NCBI GenBank assembly: GCA_964415605.1
Contig: CAYQBA010000017.1
Location: 1 to 40,713 of the forward strand
Direction of reading: 5' to 3'
DNA length: 40,713 bases
DNA from: UCB3 sp964415605
Lineage (GTDB): Bacteria; Chloroflexota; Anaerolineae; Epilineales; Epilineaceae
Shown: positions 9,006 to 17,700 of the stretch, one piece after another
How positions within the stretch are numbered: the first letter of the stretch is position 1
Layout: each line of letters starts with the position of its first letter
The notes under the pieces: generated by a model
What the model saw: only the letters and a program-made list of their open reading frames with translations
What the model was told of the DNA's origin: nothing
Databases searched by the model: none
Program-made: the position numbers and the translations under genes

Positions 9006-10859
9006 TCACCAGCTGCCGCCACCGCCGCCGCCGCCACCGCCGCCGGAGAAGCCGCCGCCGCCAAAGCCACTGGACCCAGAGCTCGAGGGCGTGCTGGGCA
9101 GGGCGGAGCCGACCGATCCGGTGAACGTGCTCATGCCGTCGGAGAAGCTGGCGGCGTTGAAGGCCATGCCCGGCGGGCCGACGTACCAGCCGCCGGTGGC
9201 CTGCTCGATCTCGATCGGCTTGAATGCGCGAGCCCACTTGTCCACCAGGCCGAACACCATGGCGTAGGGCAGGTACTCGGCAAAGACGTTGTGGGTCTCG
9301 TTGTACTTGTGCCGCTCGGTCTCGGCCGTCGCCACGTATTGCCGGAAGCCCAGGCTTCGCCGCAGCATCTCGCTGCCCATGGCCGTGCGCCGCCCCATGG
9401 AGCGGCTCATCAGCAGGGTGAAGAGGCCGATCGGCACCAGCGGCAGGGCCAGCAGCGCGGCGCCGGCGGCGGCGCCGAGGGCGATGCTCAGCCCGACCCC
9501 GACGGCCATGAGCAAGATGCCGACGAGGAGCCAGATCGTCCGCGCCGTCTCGGGGTTCTGGGGGAACCAGCCCATCTCGACGGCGCTCTGGTAGAGCTCC
9601 GATTGGGCCTTGTGCAGCTGCTTGTAGTAGACGTTGCGCAAGTCGGACAGCTTCACGGACCCGTCGCGCCCCGCGAAGAGGCCGTCCAGGACGGTCCGCT
9701 CGTACGGCGCCAGATCGTCGGCCGCCTTCTCGCTGCGATCCAGCTGCCAGTCGTGACGGAAGCCTTCGAGGAGGCCGCCGCGGCCCAGGTCGGTGATCTT
9801 GAGGTAGCCGCGGACGCCGAGGTCGATGATGGTCGCGGTGACGTCCAGGGTGTCGGCGCGTTCGTCGATCAGGAGCCCCATCTGGGCCGGCTTCATCCGC
9901 TCGGGGGGCTGGAACTCCACGACCAGCTGGTCGCCGGTGCCCAGCGGCCGGGTCTCTTGCGGCGCGTTCGGGTCGAGGTAATGCAGGCCGATGAAGCGCC
10001 GGTCGCGCCCGAAGCGCCACCAGCCGGCCGCGACGAGGCCCAGGCCGATGACGAGCTCCAGAAAGCTGGTGGTCAAGAGGAGCGGGCCGGTCTTGAAGAA
10101 GTCACCGGGCGTCCGCCGGGTCTCCAGCACCGGCGCCGGCTCGGGGACCATCCCCTTGTCGAAGCCGACGACCACGCTGAAGTTGTCGCCCGCCGCCAGG
10201 GGGCCCGTGGCGCTGAAGCGGGGGGCCTGGGGGTCCGTGGTGCTGGCGCAGGTCGCGGTGCTCCGCGGCGGCCCTTCGAAGCACGTCACCCGTTGCACGC
10301 CGCTGCGCGGCACCTTGACGACCGCCGCCACCCTCTCCACGGGCACCGGCCAGCCTTCGCCGCCGATGATGTTCCAGTACAGCTCGTCATGCCCGGTGCT
10401 GGCGTTCAGCGCGCCCTCGGCACCCGGGGCGATGGCGTTCAGGGCGCCTTGCACGGTGTAGTCGATCACGTAGGTCTGGCGGCCGCTGACCGTGACGTCG
10501 GGATCGCCGATCTGCAGCCGCAGGTACGGCGACGCGTCGATCTTGGCGAAGGGCACCGGGCGGCCGTCGCGATCGGTGACCGACCGGACGTCGACCGGAT
10601 AGATGCGGTCGTGCGCGTCATCGTAGTCGAAGCGCACCGGAACGTCGCGGTAGATGCCGTGCTTCTCGAGGCTGTTGAAGTCGGCCTCGATCGTCTCGAC
10701 GATGTGGAGGCGGCCGTCGGGCTGGATCTCGATCTGGGCATCGAAGCTGGGGATGGTCCACCCGGTGTCTTGGGCCAGGGCAGCAGGGGCCGAATGGGCC
10801 AGCGCCGTCAGGCAGGCGGCAACCGCGGCGAACACGAGGGACAGACGAGGGATGCGCAT
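9006..10859 (-). CDS. DUF2207 family membrane protein
   Basis: 617 residues from the chosen ATG. A signal peptide (RIPRLSLVFAAVAACLTAL) leads to an extracytoplasmic beta-rich DUF2207 domain, including YRDVPVRFDYDDAHDRIYPV and YVIDYTVQGALNAI. Membrane segments follow at about 265-290 and 445-485. A cytoplasmic domain then carries ADTLDVTATIIDLGVRGYL, and the protein ends in a glycine-rich tail (FGGGGFSGGGGGGGGGGSW) typical of the family. An upstream in-frame ATG at 10898 would add 13 residues ahead of the signal peptide, so the start at 10859 is preferred. A TACAAT box lies 11 bases upstream of that start, which would give a very short leader. The function of DUF2207 is unknown; association with LemA is recurrent. 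Confidence 0.88.
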   Translation of the reverse strand: MRIPRLSLVFAAVAACLTALAHSAPAALAQDTGWTIPSFDAQIEIQPDGRLHIVETIEADFNSLEKHGIYRDVPVRFDYDDAHDRIYPVDVRSVTDRDGRPVPFAKIDASPYLRLQIGDPDVTVSGRQTYVIDYTVQGALNAIAPGAEGALNASTGHDELYWNIIGGEGWPVPVERVAAVVKVPRSGVQRVTCFEGPPRSTATCASTTDPQAPRFSATGPLAAGDNFSVVVGFDKGMVPEPAPVLETRRTPGDFFKTGPLLLTTSFLELVIGLGLVAAGWWRFGRDRRFIGLHYLDPNAPQETRPLGTGDQLVVEFQPPERMKPAQMGLLIDERADTLDVTATIIDLGVRGYLKITDLGRGGLLEGFRHDWQLDRSEKAADDLAPYERTVLDGLFAGRDGSVKLSDLRNVYYKQLHKAQSELYQSAVEMGWFPQNPETARTIWLLVGILLMAVGVGLSIALGAAAGAALLALPLVPIGLFTLLMSRSMGRRTAMGSEMLRRSLGFRQYVATAETERHKYNETHNVFAEYLPYAMVFGLVDKWARAFKPIEIEQATGGWYVGPPGMAFNAASFSDGMSTFTGSVGSALPSTPSSSGSSGFGGGGFSGGGGGGGGGGSW

Positions 10860-10869
10860 GGCTCGGCCC

Positions 10870-10875
10870 ATTGTA
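10870..10875 (-). promoter_or_regulatory. Possible -10 box (TACAAT) for the DUF2207 gene
   Basis: TACAAT on the minus strand, ending 10 bases before the ATG at 10859, so transcription would begin within a few bases of the start codon. No convincing -35 is visible, so this is tentative. Confidence 0.35.
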
Positions 10876-11005
10876 GCCCACATGGATGGATCAGCCACGC
10901 GTCGGGCCGCGGTGGCTGGGAGTCCACTGACCGCGGTGGAAGATCGCGTGAACAGTCGGGCTCACCTTGCTCGTGTTATACGGCGGCCACTCGATCGGGT
11001 TGCGA

Positions 11006-12169
11006 TCACCCCTCGCCGGGCTTGCCGCACCACGGCAGCCGGACCCGCCACCGCGCGCCCGGCGGCGTCGCGGTCGAAGGACCGGGAGGCGTCGGGGTGG
11101 CGGTTGTGGCGGGGGCGGTTGTGGGCGTGAGCGTCGCCGAAGCCGTTGGCGTGAGGGTGGCCTCGGGCGGGATCGTGGCGGTGGGAACCACGGGCGTCGG
11201 AGTCGCCACCCCCGCGGTCGCCGTCTCCGTCGCAGTCGACGGGGTCGCGGGGGGACTCGGTGCACCCAAGGCGGCGGCTTCGGTGGCGTCGTAGTCCCGC
11301 GTCCGCCCGCAGATCGCGAGCACCAAACCGCCGCCAGGGTCGGCTGCGGCATAGACGATGGACTCGCCCCAGGCCGGCCCATCGTCGGCGCTGCCGAGGG
11401 GGCCGCCGCAGAACCACACGTTCCACGGCAGGCGCACGTCGACGGTCGGGGTGCTCGCGCCCTTCCACCAGCCGAGGTTCTCGAACGTCGCCACGTGGTC
11501 GAAGCTCCGCGCCGGGCCGAGGGTGGTCACGCCGACGAGACGGCCGTGGAACACGGCGGCGGCCTGGGCCATGGCCTCGCGCGGCGGGGGCGGGGCGGCG
11601 CATCGCGGACACGCGGCGCCGGGCGGCTCTTCCGCCCACGCCGACGCCGGTACCGCGCCGGGGGGCGGCTCGTCGGCCGCGAGCGCGGCGGCCTCGGCGG
11701 CTGTGTAGGGCGCCGTACGGCTGCACAGGTTGACCTGGTTCCCGCTCGCACCGCCCGTCACGTAGACGATATAACGCCGGCCCAGCAAGAAGTTGACGCC
11801 GCACAGGGCGCTGTCGGCCGCGGTCGTCACGGTGAACGTGCCGGCGGTGACGCCCTTCCACTGGGTATGGACCGCGAACGTCACGCGCCGGTCGGGGAAC
11901 GGGTTGGCGGGGTCGACGATCTCGACGCGGGTGGCGGTCCCGTCGAACACCGCGATGGACGCCTGCATGGCCTGCCCCGGCGGGGGCGGCGGCAGGCAGC
12001 TGCACGCCAGGGCGACGTGCCCGGACGGCGCGAGGCCAAGGATGAGGCCGAGGGTGAAGGCGCCGGCCAGGAGGCCGAGCCAGCGCGGGAACGGGCTGGG
12101 GGCGGCGGGGAGGAGGTGTGTCATGGGCCGGGGGGTGTCGGTGATGGCGGCAACAGTGCGGGGTTGCAT
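11006..12169 (-). CDS. Secreted protein with two NTR/TIMP-like halves and Thr/Pro-rich sorting tail
   Basis: 387 residues. The start at 12169 has a CAGGAG ribosome site 7 bases upstream; a longer frame from 12454 is a shadow of the neighbour. A signal peptide ends near VALACSC, so the mature protein would begin with cysteines, as in tissue-inhibitor-of-metalloproteinase (NTR) domains. Two related halves are visible: ACSCLPPPPPGQAMQASIAV at about residue 50, and CPRCAAPPPPREAMAQAAAV at about residue 165. Each is followed by a Val/Phe-rich strand region and an R-T-x-x-Y-x-A-x-E-A motif (SRTAPYTAAEAAAL; GRTRDYDATEAAALG). The tail is TPT-rich and ends WRVRLPWCGKPGEG, resembling the YLPL-type C-terminal motif of Chloroflexota secreted proteins. 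The NTR assignment is inferred; the ligand is unknown. Confidence 0.75.
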   Translation of the reverse strand: MQPRTVAAITDTPRPMTHLLPAAPSPFPRWLGLLAGAFTLGLILGLAPSGHVALACSCLPPPPPGQAMQASIAVFDGTATRVEIVDPANPFPDRRVTFAVHTQWKGVTAGTFTVTTAADSALCGVNFLLGRRYIVYVTGGASGNQVNLCSRTAPYTAAEAAALAADEPPPGAVPASAWAEEPPGAACPRCAAPPPPREAMAQAAAVFHGRLVGVTTLGPARSFDHVATFENLGWWKGASTPTVDVRLPWNVWFCGGPLGSADDGPAWGESIVYAAADPGGGLVLAICGRTRDYDATEAAALGAPSPPATPSTATETATAGVATPTPVVPTATIPPEATLTPTASATLTPTTAPATTATPTPPGPSTATPPGARWRVRLPWCGKPGEG

Positions 12170-12208
12170 GCGCGCTCCTGAGGTGTGTTCAAGATGTGCG
12201 TTTGGTGC

Positions 12209-12214
12209 ATTGTA
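12209..12214 (-). promoter_or_regulatory. Possible -10 box (TACAAT) for the NTR-like gene
   Basis: TACAAT on the minus strand, 39 bases ahead of the ATG at 12169 and before a CAGGAG ribosome site. No strong -35 hexamer was found. Confidence 0.35.
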
Positions 12215-12260
12215 GGCCATGCGAGAGACTCGGGCTCCAGGATTGAGATCGTCCACGCGG

Positions 12261-12911
12261 TCAGCCGTGGGGCAAGTGGGGCCCAAGCTCCGCCCGCACG
12301 TCGGCCACGACGGCAAGGCGGGCGCCGGCGGCCTGCAAGCAGGAATTGCCCCCGTCGATCGCCACGAAGACGGCCTTGCCGTTGGCGATGGCGGAGAGGG
12401 CGAGGCGCTCGGCGCGGCCGCCGGGGGCAGCATGGATGAGGAGCAAGGCGGCACTGGCGGCGCCGACGAAGGCGTTGCGCCGCTCGGCCAAGGCGGCTGT
12501 GACGCGACGTTGATGGGGCTCGATCGGGGTGACGACGAGGATGCGGCCGGCGTCGATCGCGGGGCGCCACGCGGCGGGGACCCGCATGTGCTCGATGCCG
12601 CGGGCGGGGGTGATAATGACAGGCTGCCGCCCGCGGAGCAAAAGCGCCAGGCACTCCTTTTCCATCGGCGAGTGGAAGCCGCCGATCACCGGGATGCCGG
12701 CGTCGCGCAGCTCGCGGGCGAGGTCGTATGCGCGAAGGATCGCGTCGCCTGGGCATTGGATGGAGGCGAGCAGGCCGAGGGCACGGCGGTGGAGCAGGCG
12801 GCTGTCGCCGATAGCGTGGAGGAACGGGCGGGGATCGGCGGCGCGGTCTGGAGTCAGGGCGGGCGGGTAGTCGGGGTGGTTCGGATCGAGGACGGTAGTG
12901 GGCAAGAGCAT
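12261..12911 (-). CDS. DprA/Smf-like Rossmann-fold (SLOG superfamily) protein
   Basis: 216 residues from ATG 12911, which has GAGGA 8 bases upstream. An in-frame ATG at 12968 would add 19 residues but lacks a ribosome site. Family features: FLHAIGDSRLL near 30-40, GGFHSPMEKECLALLLRG at 77-94, VIITPARG near 98-105, RNAFVGAASAALLLIHAAPG near 145-165, and a final strand VFVAIDGGNS. DprA proteins bind single-stranded DNA and load RecA in transformation. This short form has the Rossmann core but no obvious N-terminal SAM or C-terminal winged-helix domain. Free-standing DprA/SLOG-like proteins also occur in phage-defence loci as nucleotide sensors or effectors. It follows the AlbA_2 gene of the modification cassette on the same strand after 140 bases that hold a repeat array. 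Its role is unproven. Confidence 0.75.
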   Translation of the reverse strand: MLLPTTVLDPNHPDYPPALTPDRAADPRPFLHAIGDSRLLHRRALGLLASIQCPGDAILRAYDLARELRDAGIPVIGGFHSPMEKECLALLLRGRQPVIITPARGIEHMRVPAAWRPAIDAGRILVVTPIEPHQRRVTAALAERRNAFVGAASAALLLIHAAPGGRAERLALSAIANGKAVFVAIDGGNSCLQAAGARLAVVADVRAELGPHLPHG

Positions 12912-12973
12912 TTGGCAATCCTCGTGGCGTGGGCCGGCGGAGTGAGCATGGCAGAATGCCAGAGCCATATGAG

Positions 12974-13020
12974 CGATAACCAGGACTTATCCAGGATATC
13001 CGGGATCTATCCGGGATAAC
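12974..13020 (-). repeat. Short iteron-like repeats upstream of the DprA-like gene
   Basis: Read on the minus strand, four related units follow each other: CCCGGATAGAT, CCCGGATAT, CCTGGATAAGT and CCTGGTTATCG. Spacing is 9-11 bases, close to one helical turn. They occupy the gap between the AlbA_2 gene stop and the DprA-like gene start, a plausible binding array for a repressor. No database match is claimed. Confidence 0.55.
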
Positions 13021-13051
13021 GCGCATGGAGCCGGATGATCAACGGTGAGCC

Positions 13052-14740
13052 TCACGGCAGGACGTAGCGCCGTCCTTTCTTGGCACCCTCTCCGCGCAGC
13101 TTACCCTGGTTGACGAGCGAATCAAGCAAGTAGTACGCCCGGGTCTGGCTAACGCCCAAGAGCACCTGGCACTCACCGTTGGTGATGGCGCCACTCTTAC
13201 GCACTACATCCAGGATACGGGTCTCTTCGGACTGTCCCGCGGCGGGCTCGTCGACGGGCCCGGTCAACTTCACCACCAGTCGATAGTAGGTCCACCTTCC
13301 GGCGCCGTGCTGCGAGACCAGCCCGGTCTGCACCAGCCCGCGTAGCTCGGCGCCGGCCACGAGGGCATCGACGTGGTTGAGGCGGCGGTACTCGGGGTTG
13401 GTGATCTGCTCGTGCTGGCGGAGGTAGACGAGGGCGAGACGCTGGCGGTCGGTGAGGGGGATCTGGGCGAACTGGTTGAGCCAGGCGATGGCGGGCGGGC
13501 TCATCAGGGTGTGGTTGCGGAACGTGACCCAGAAGGAGGAGCGGCGGTCGTCGAAGCGCGGCGGCTCGAGGTTGGCCTCGCGCATGGCCTGGAGCATGGT
13601 GCGGATGCCGCTGCCTCGGTTCTCGACGACGTGTACGTCCTCGAGCAGGCGCATCAGGCGGACGTTGCGGGTGGAGTGTTCGTCCTCCAGGTTGTCGACG
13701 TTGACGTTGCCGAAGAGGCCGCCGGGGCTCTGGACCTCGATGCGGTCGGCAAAGAGGCGCACCTGGATGTAGTTGCCGCACACGTACGGGCTGTAGTCGC
13801 GGTGGGCGACGGCGTTGGCGAGCGCTTCGCGCAGGGCGCCGATGGGGTACTCCGGGATGTCGCGGCGCAGGAGGCCCTCGATCAGCGAGGCCTTGCGCAG
13901 GGCGCTGAGCACGTAGATCTCGGCTTCCTCGATCATCTCGGGGATGGGGCCCTCGAAGCGCCGGTTATCCATGAATCGGGCACCTTGGGGCGTCTCTTCC
14001 TCGCGGGTCGTCCCGAAGTACTGCAGGAAGGTGATCATCAGCTGCGGGAAGAACTCCTGGGGGTACTTGCCGAAGACCAGGAGCCCTGCGAGGGTCGGTC
14101 GCAGAACGGCGCCGTCGCGGGCGACGATGTGGAGGCGCTGGAGCATATCGGCGCGATCGCCGTGCAGGTAGTCGGCGCGGGGGCGGGCGCGGCGGAGGTC
14201 TTCGAGGTAGCGATCGAGGCGCGCGGGGTCGAGGTCGTCGATGGTGGCACCGGGGACGAGCTCTTCGTCGTGGCGGGGCTGGCCGCGGGCGCTGAGGTAG
14301 CCGAAGACCTCGTACTCGCTCATCTGGCGGTTGGTATTGGCGACGCGGAGGTAGGCGCCCTTGGGCAGGCCGTCGTTCTTGAAGAAGCAGGGCTTCTGTT
14401 CGACGGCAGCCTCGTCGATCTCAGCAGCCACGACGACGTGGCCATCGATCTCGTCGACAGTGAAGCGCGGGCGGAGGGGCGGTTCCATCTGGTCGGTGGC
14501 GAGGTGTGTCACCTCTTCTTGGAGGCGGTGGGGGTTCCCGACCCCGACGACGCTGAAGTCGGTCTCTTCGCTCAACCCGAACAGGATGACGCCGCCGCCG
14601 GGCCGGTTGGCCAGCGCGGAGAGCGCCTGGTGCAGCCGCTTGGGCGTCCCTTGCCGGGCGGTCTTGACCTCGATGCTGTCGAGCTCCATCTGCCGCCGCT
14701 GGATGTCGGCGACGAGGGCGCGGAGGTCGTCGGGGGTCAT
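13052..14740 (-). CDS. AlbA_2 (Schlafen-like) / HATPase regulator with C-terminal winged helix
   Basis: 562 residues. The AlbA_2 domain occupies about 18-145 (SIEVKTARQGTPKRLHQALS, then ANRPGGGVILFG). An ATP-binding histidine-kinase-like domain of the RecG-related HATPase_c_4 type lies at about 300-420, with REALANAVAHRDYS and a glycine motif VVENRGSGIRTML. The C-terminus (about 500-562) reads as a winged helix: ITNGECQVLLGVSQTRAYYL then KGRRYVLP. Such proteins are usually annotated as ATP-binding or transcriptional regulators and are common in restriction and defence loci. The ATG at 14740 overlaps the TGA of the methyltransferase gene (ATGA), fixing the start and implying coupled translation. 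It may regulate the cassette or act as a sensor; the sequence does not decide. Confidence 0.88.
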   Translation of the reverse strand: MTPDDLRALVADIQRRQMELDSIEVKTARQGTPKRLHQALSALANRPGGGVILFGLSEETDFSVVGVGNPHRLQEEVTHLATDQMEPPLRPRFTVDEIDGHVVVAAEIDEAAVEQKPCFFKNDGLPKGAYLRVANTNRQMSEYEVFGYLSARGQPRHDEELVPGATIDDLDPARLDRYLEDLRRARPRADYLHGDRADMLQRLHIVARDGAVLRPTLAGLLVFGKYPQEFFPQLMITFLQYFGTTREEETPQGARFMDNRRFEGPIPEMIEEAEIYVLSALRKASLIEGLLRRDIPEYPIGALREALANAVAHRDYSPYVCGNYIQVRLFADRIEVQSPGGLFGNVNVDNLEDEHSTRNVRLMRLLEDVHVVENRGSGIRTMLQAMREANLEPPRFDDRRSSFWVTFRNHTLMSPPAIAWLNQFAQIPLTDRQRLALVYLRQHEQITNPEYRRLNHVDALVAGAELRGLVQTGLVSQHGAGRWTYYRLVVKLTGPVDEPAAGQSEETRILDVVRKSGAITNGECQVLLGVSQTRAYYLLDSLVNQGKLRGEGAKKGRRYVLP

Positions 14741-17700
14741 GTGGTGACGTCCTCGGAGGTGGCGGCGTCGCGGCCCATGCGGTACTTGATGTCGTAGTTG
14801 ATGATGAAGTCGAGCTCTTCGTCGGTGAAGCCGTAGTGGGCTGCCAGGAGGGTGTCGATGGCGTCGATAGCGCCTTTCGACCACAGTGCCTTCATCTCAT
14901 CGTATTCAATGAAATGGCCCTGCTGTGTCATGATCGTCTTGCGTGTTGAATGGCGGGTTAGGCTCTGTGATAGTTGATTCCAGTGCTCATGCCAGCTTTC
15001 ATGTAGGTCACTGTCAGGAACACGCATTTTCCTCACAAGTCTATCGTTTACATGTTCACAATCTGAAAACACGCTGTAATACCAGTAGAACAACGATGAG
15101 TTAAGTAGACATGCCAGGAATTCAGCAGAGATAGCTGATCGCAGGGCTAGATATCGACCATGTGGAGGATTCATTGTTATGCCATTGCGTTTGAAGTGCG
15201 GTGCTCCGACAGTAGCTTTCAACCAATAACGGCAAGCCTCCTGATAGTACACGAAGTGGTTGGATCGTATGGTTAATAAGTTGTCCAAACTTCCAGGTTC
15301 AGAAAGAATCCTGTTAGCGATCGAAATCTCCACAGTTCGACCAAACTTGGCAATTCTATGACCATCAATCCAAGTATTGTGAGCTATCGTGGCAGCGATC
15401 GAAAGCACTGCTGGTCGCTCATCGCCATAGATTCGACCAACTCGACTTGTAACGATCGATCTATTAGTGTCTGAAAATGAAAGCAGAATTGCCACTGGCA
15501 TTTCAACACCATCGAACATCGATTCAGGACGACGAGGAAACGGCAATGCAAGAAGTTTGCCGCGTTGAACAAGCAGATTCTGAAGAGTCACCAACTTCTC
15601 AGACGAAAGTGACGTGAGTTGAACAATTAGACCAACTGGAGAGTCTCTCGTTGCAAGTTCAATAGATCTCTCAAACACAAAAGCATATAGATTTCTGCTG
15701 TCTTCTGTCTGATACTGTCGAGGTTGAATTGCATAACCAAGCTTTCGAGGGGCATACATCACATACGGTGGATTCCCCACAATCACATCAAACCCACCAT
15801 CCTGCATGATCCCATAGAACTCCGTCACCCAATGAAACGGCTCATGGCTCTTCCGCCACCGTTCGAACGCCGCCGCGTCCGCCGCGTCCACCCCATACTC
15901 CCGCGCCAGGTATCGATCCAACTTGCCAGCCAGCGCCCTCAGCCGGCCACGCAGATCCACCTTGGCCTTGGCGAACGCACCCGCCGGCATGTCGTGCTCG
16001 GACTGCATGACGTGGAACTGCTCGTAGGCGCGGCCCACGACCTCCGCTTCCTCCTCGATGGCGCGGATGGCGGTGTCGGCCTCGGTATCGAGCATGCGGC
16101 TTTGAATGGCCGTGCCATCAGCCTTGGTAGGCATCGCCACCTTCTCCGCCGCCCGCCGTACCTCGTCCACTGTTACATAGCCGACCAGCGTGTTGCCCGC
16201 GCGCACGTTGAAGTCGATGTCCGGCAGAGGCTCAAGATCGCCGACCCGGTCGACCTGCGAGACCAGCTTGAGGAAGAGCCGGAGCTTGCAGATCTCCACC
16301 GCCTCTTCCATGATGTCGACGCCGTAGAGGTTGTTGACGATGATCGACTTGAAGATGAAGTAGCTCGGGCTCGGGTGTCGCGCCACGTCAGCCAGGGTGC
16401 GCTTGAAGTCCTCGTACTTCTTCGGCGAATGACGCTCGCTGGAGCCTTCCAGGTCATCGACGAACCCCCGCATGCGATCCAGGCAAGCCTCGTAGACCGG
16501 CTCCAGGATGTTCAGCGCCGCGAACAAGAACGCGCCCGACCCACATGTCGGGTCCAGCACCGTCACACGCATCGTCGCCTTGTGGAACGCCCGCAGCAGC
16601 TCCGGCCCCTCGGACGTGGAGATCGCGTCCTGGATGAACTGCCGCACGTCCAGGTTGTGCGTCACCAGGTCGTTGACCTCGACCACTTCCCCCGCACTCA
16701 GCTTCGCCCGGAGCGCCAGGCACCGCTCACGGCGCACCACGTACTCGCGCCACGTCTCGGTGGGCAGCGTCAGCGTTCGGCCGTCATCCCCGCGCAAATC
16801 CGCATCGCCCAGGTTGTACCGCCGATCATGCATCCGTGCCTTCGGGTCGTGCATCCCCTGCTGCACGAAGTCCGGCAGCGCCGATTCCGGGATGACCTCG
16901 CCATGCCCATCCACCACGCCGCGCCGGACCGGCTCAAAGATGTAGGCGTCCGGGTTGTCACGCAGCAACCGCCATAGCGCCCCGTCCGGTCCGAAGGCGA
17001 TCGCGCACTCCTTCTTGGCGTCGTCGAGCAGATGCGGCACAATCGTGCTGCGGCAAATGTAGCCCGTGATGTCCTCCTTGGTGTAGTAGGCTCCCATCTG
17101 CTTCTGGTTGATGTACTTCTCGAAAATGTAGCCCAACACGTCCGGGTTGATCTCCCGATCATTCGCCAGCGGCCGGTCGTCCAGGTGCCACGTCCACTGG
17201 TCGAAGAACGCGAACAGCTTCTCGAAGGCCTCATCCGGCACGTCAATCTCCGGATACTGCTCCTCAAGCTGGTGCGGCTCGAACAGCCCGCCGTTGAGGT
17301 AGGGAACGGCGCCGATGAGCGCGCCCAGATCCGCCGCGCGCTCCCCCACCTGCTGACCGAAGCCCTCGTGGAACAAGCGCCGGAGGAACAGCCGATAGAA
17401 GCTGTGGAACTGCCCCGGACCATGGCCCGCCCGCACCCGCTCCAAGCGGTTCTGCAGGTATCTCTGGTCGCCGTCCAGAAAGCCCTTCTGCTGGATGAAG
17501 TAGACGAACATCAGCCGGTTGAGCATCAGCGAGGCATACCACTCACGATCCGCCGTCGTCAGGATGCCCTCTATGAAGCCCAAGAACGCTCGATGCTCGC
17601 GCTGGAATTGCTCGTAGAAGCGCTTGGTCACCTTGTCGCGGTCGAACCCCGCCACCATGCGCCTGACCACACCCGTGATATCGAGCTCCTCCTCGTCCGA

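Noticed and set aside
39..9267. Several very long plus-strand reading frames opposite the minus-strand genes (for example 39-1640, 1780-4212, 3900-6674, 6535-9267)
   Set aside because: They are Arg/Gly/Ala-rich, have no domains, and mirror genuine minus-strand genes; high GC removes stop codons in antisense frames.
12912..12968. Longer N-terminus for the DprA-like protein
   Set aside because: ATG 12968 has no ribosome site, whereas ATG 12911 has GAGGA at good spacing and begins the conserved part.
14741..14884. Upstream extension of the AlbA_2 protein
   Set aside because: The extra residues are Arg-rich and overlap the methyltransferase C-terminus in another frame; ATG 14740 forms the ATGA overlap.
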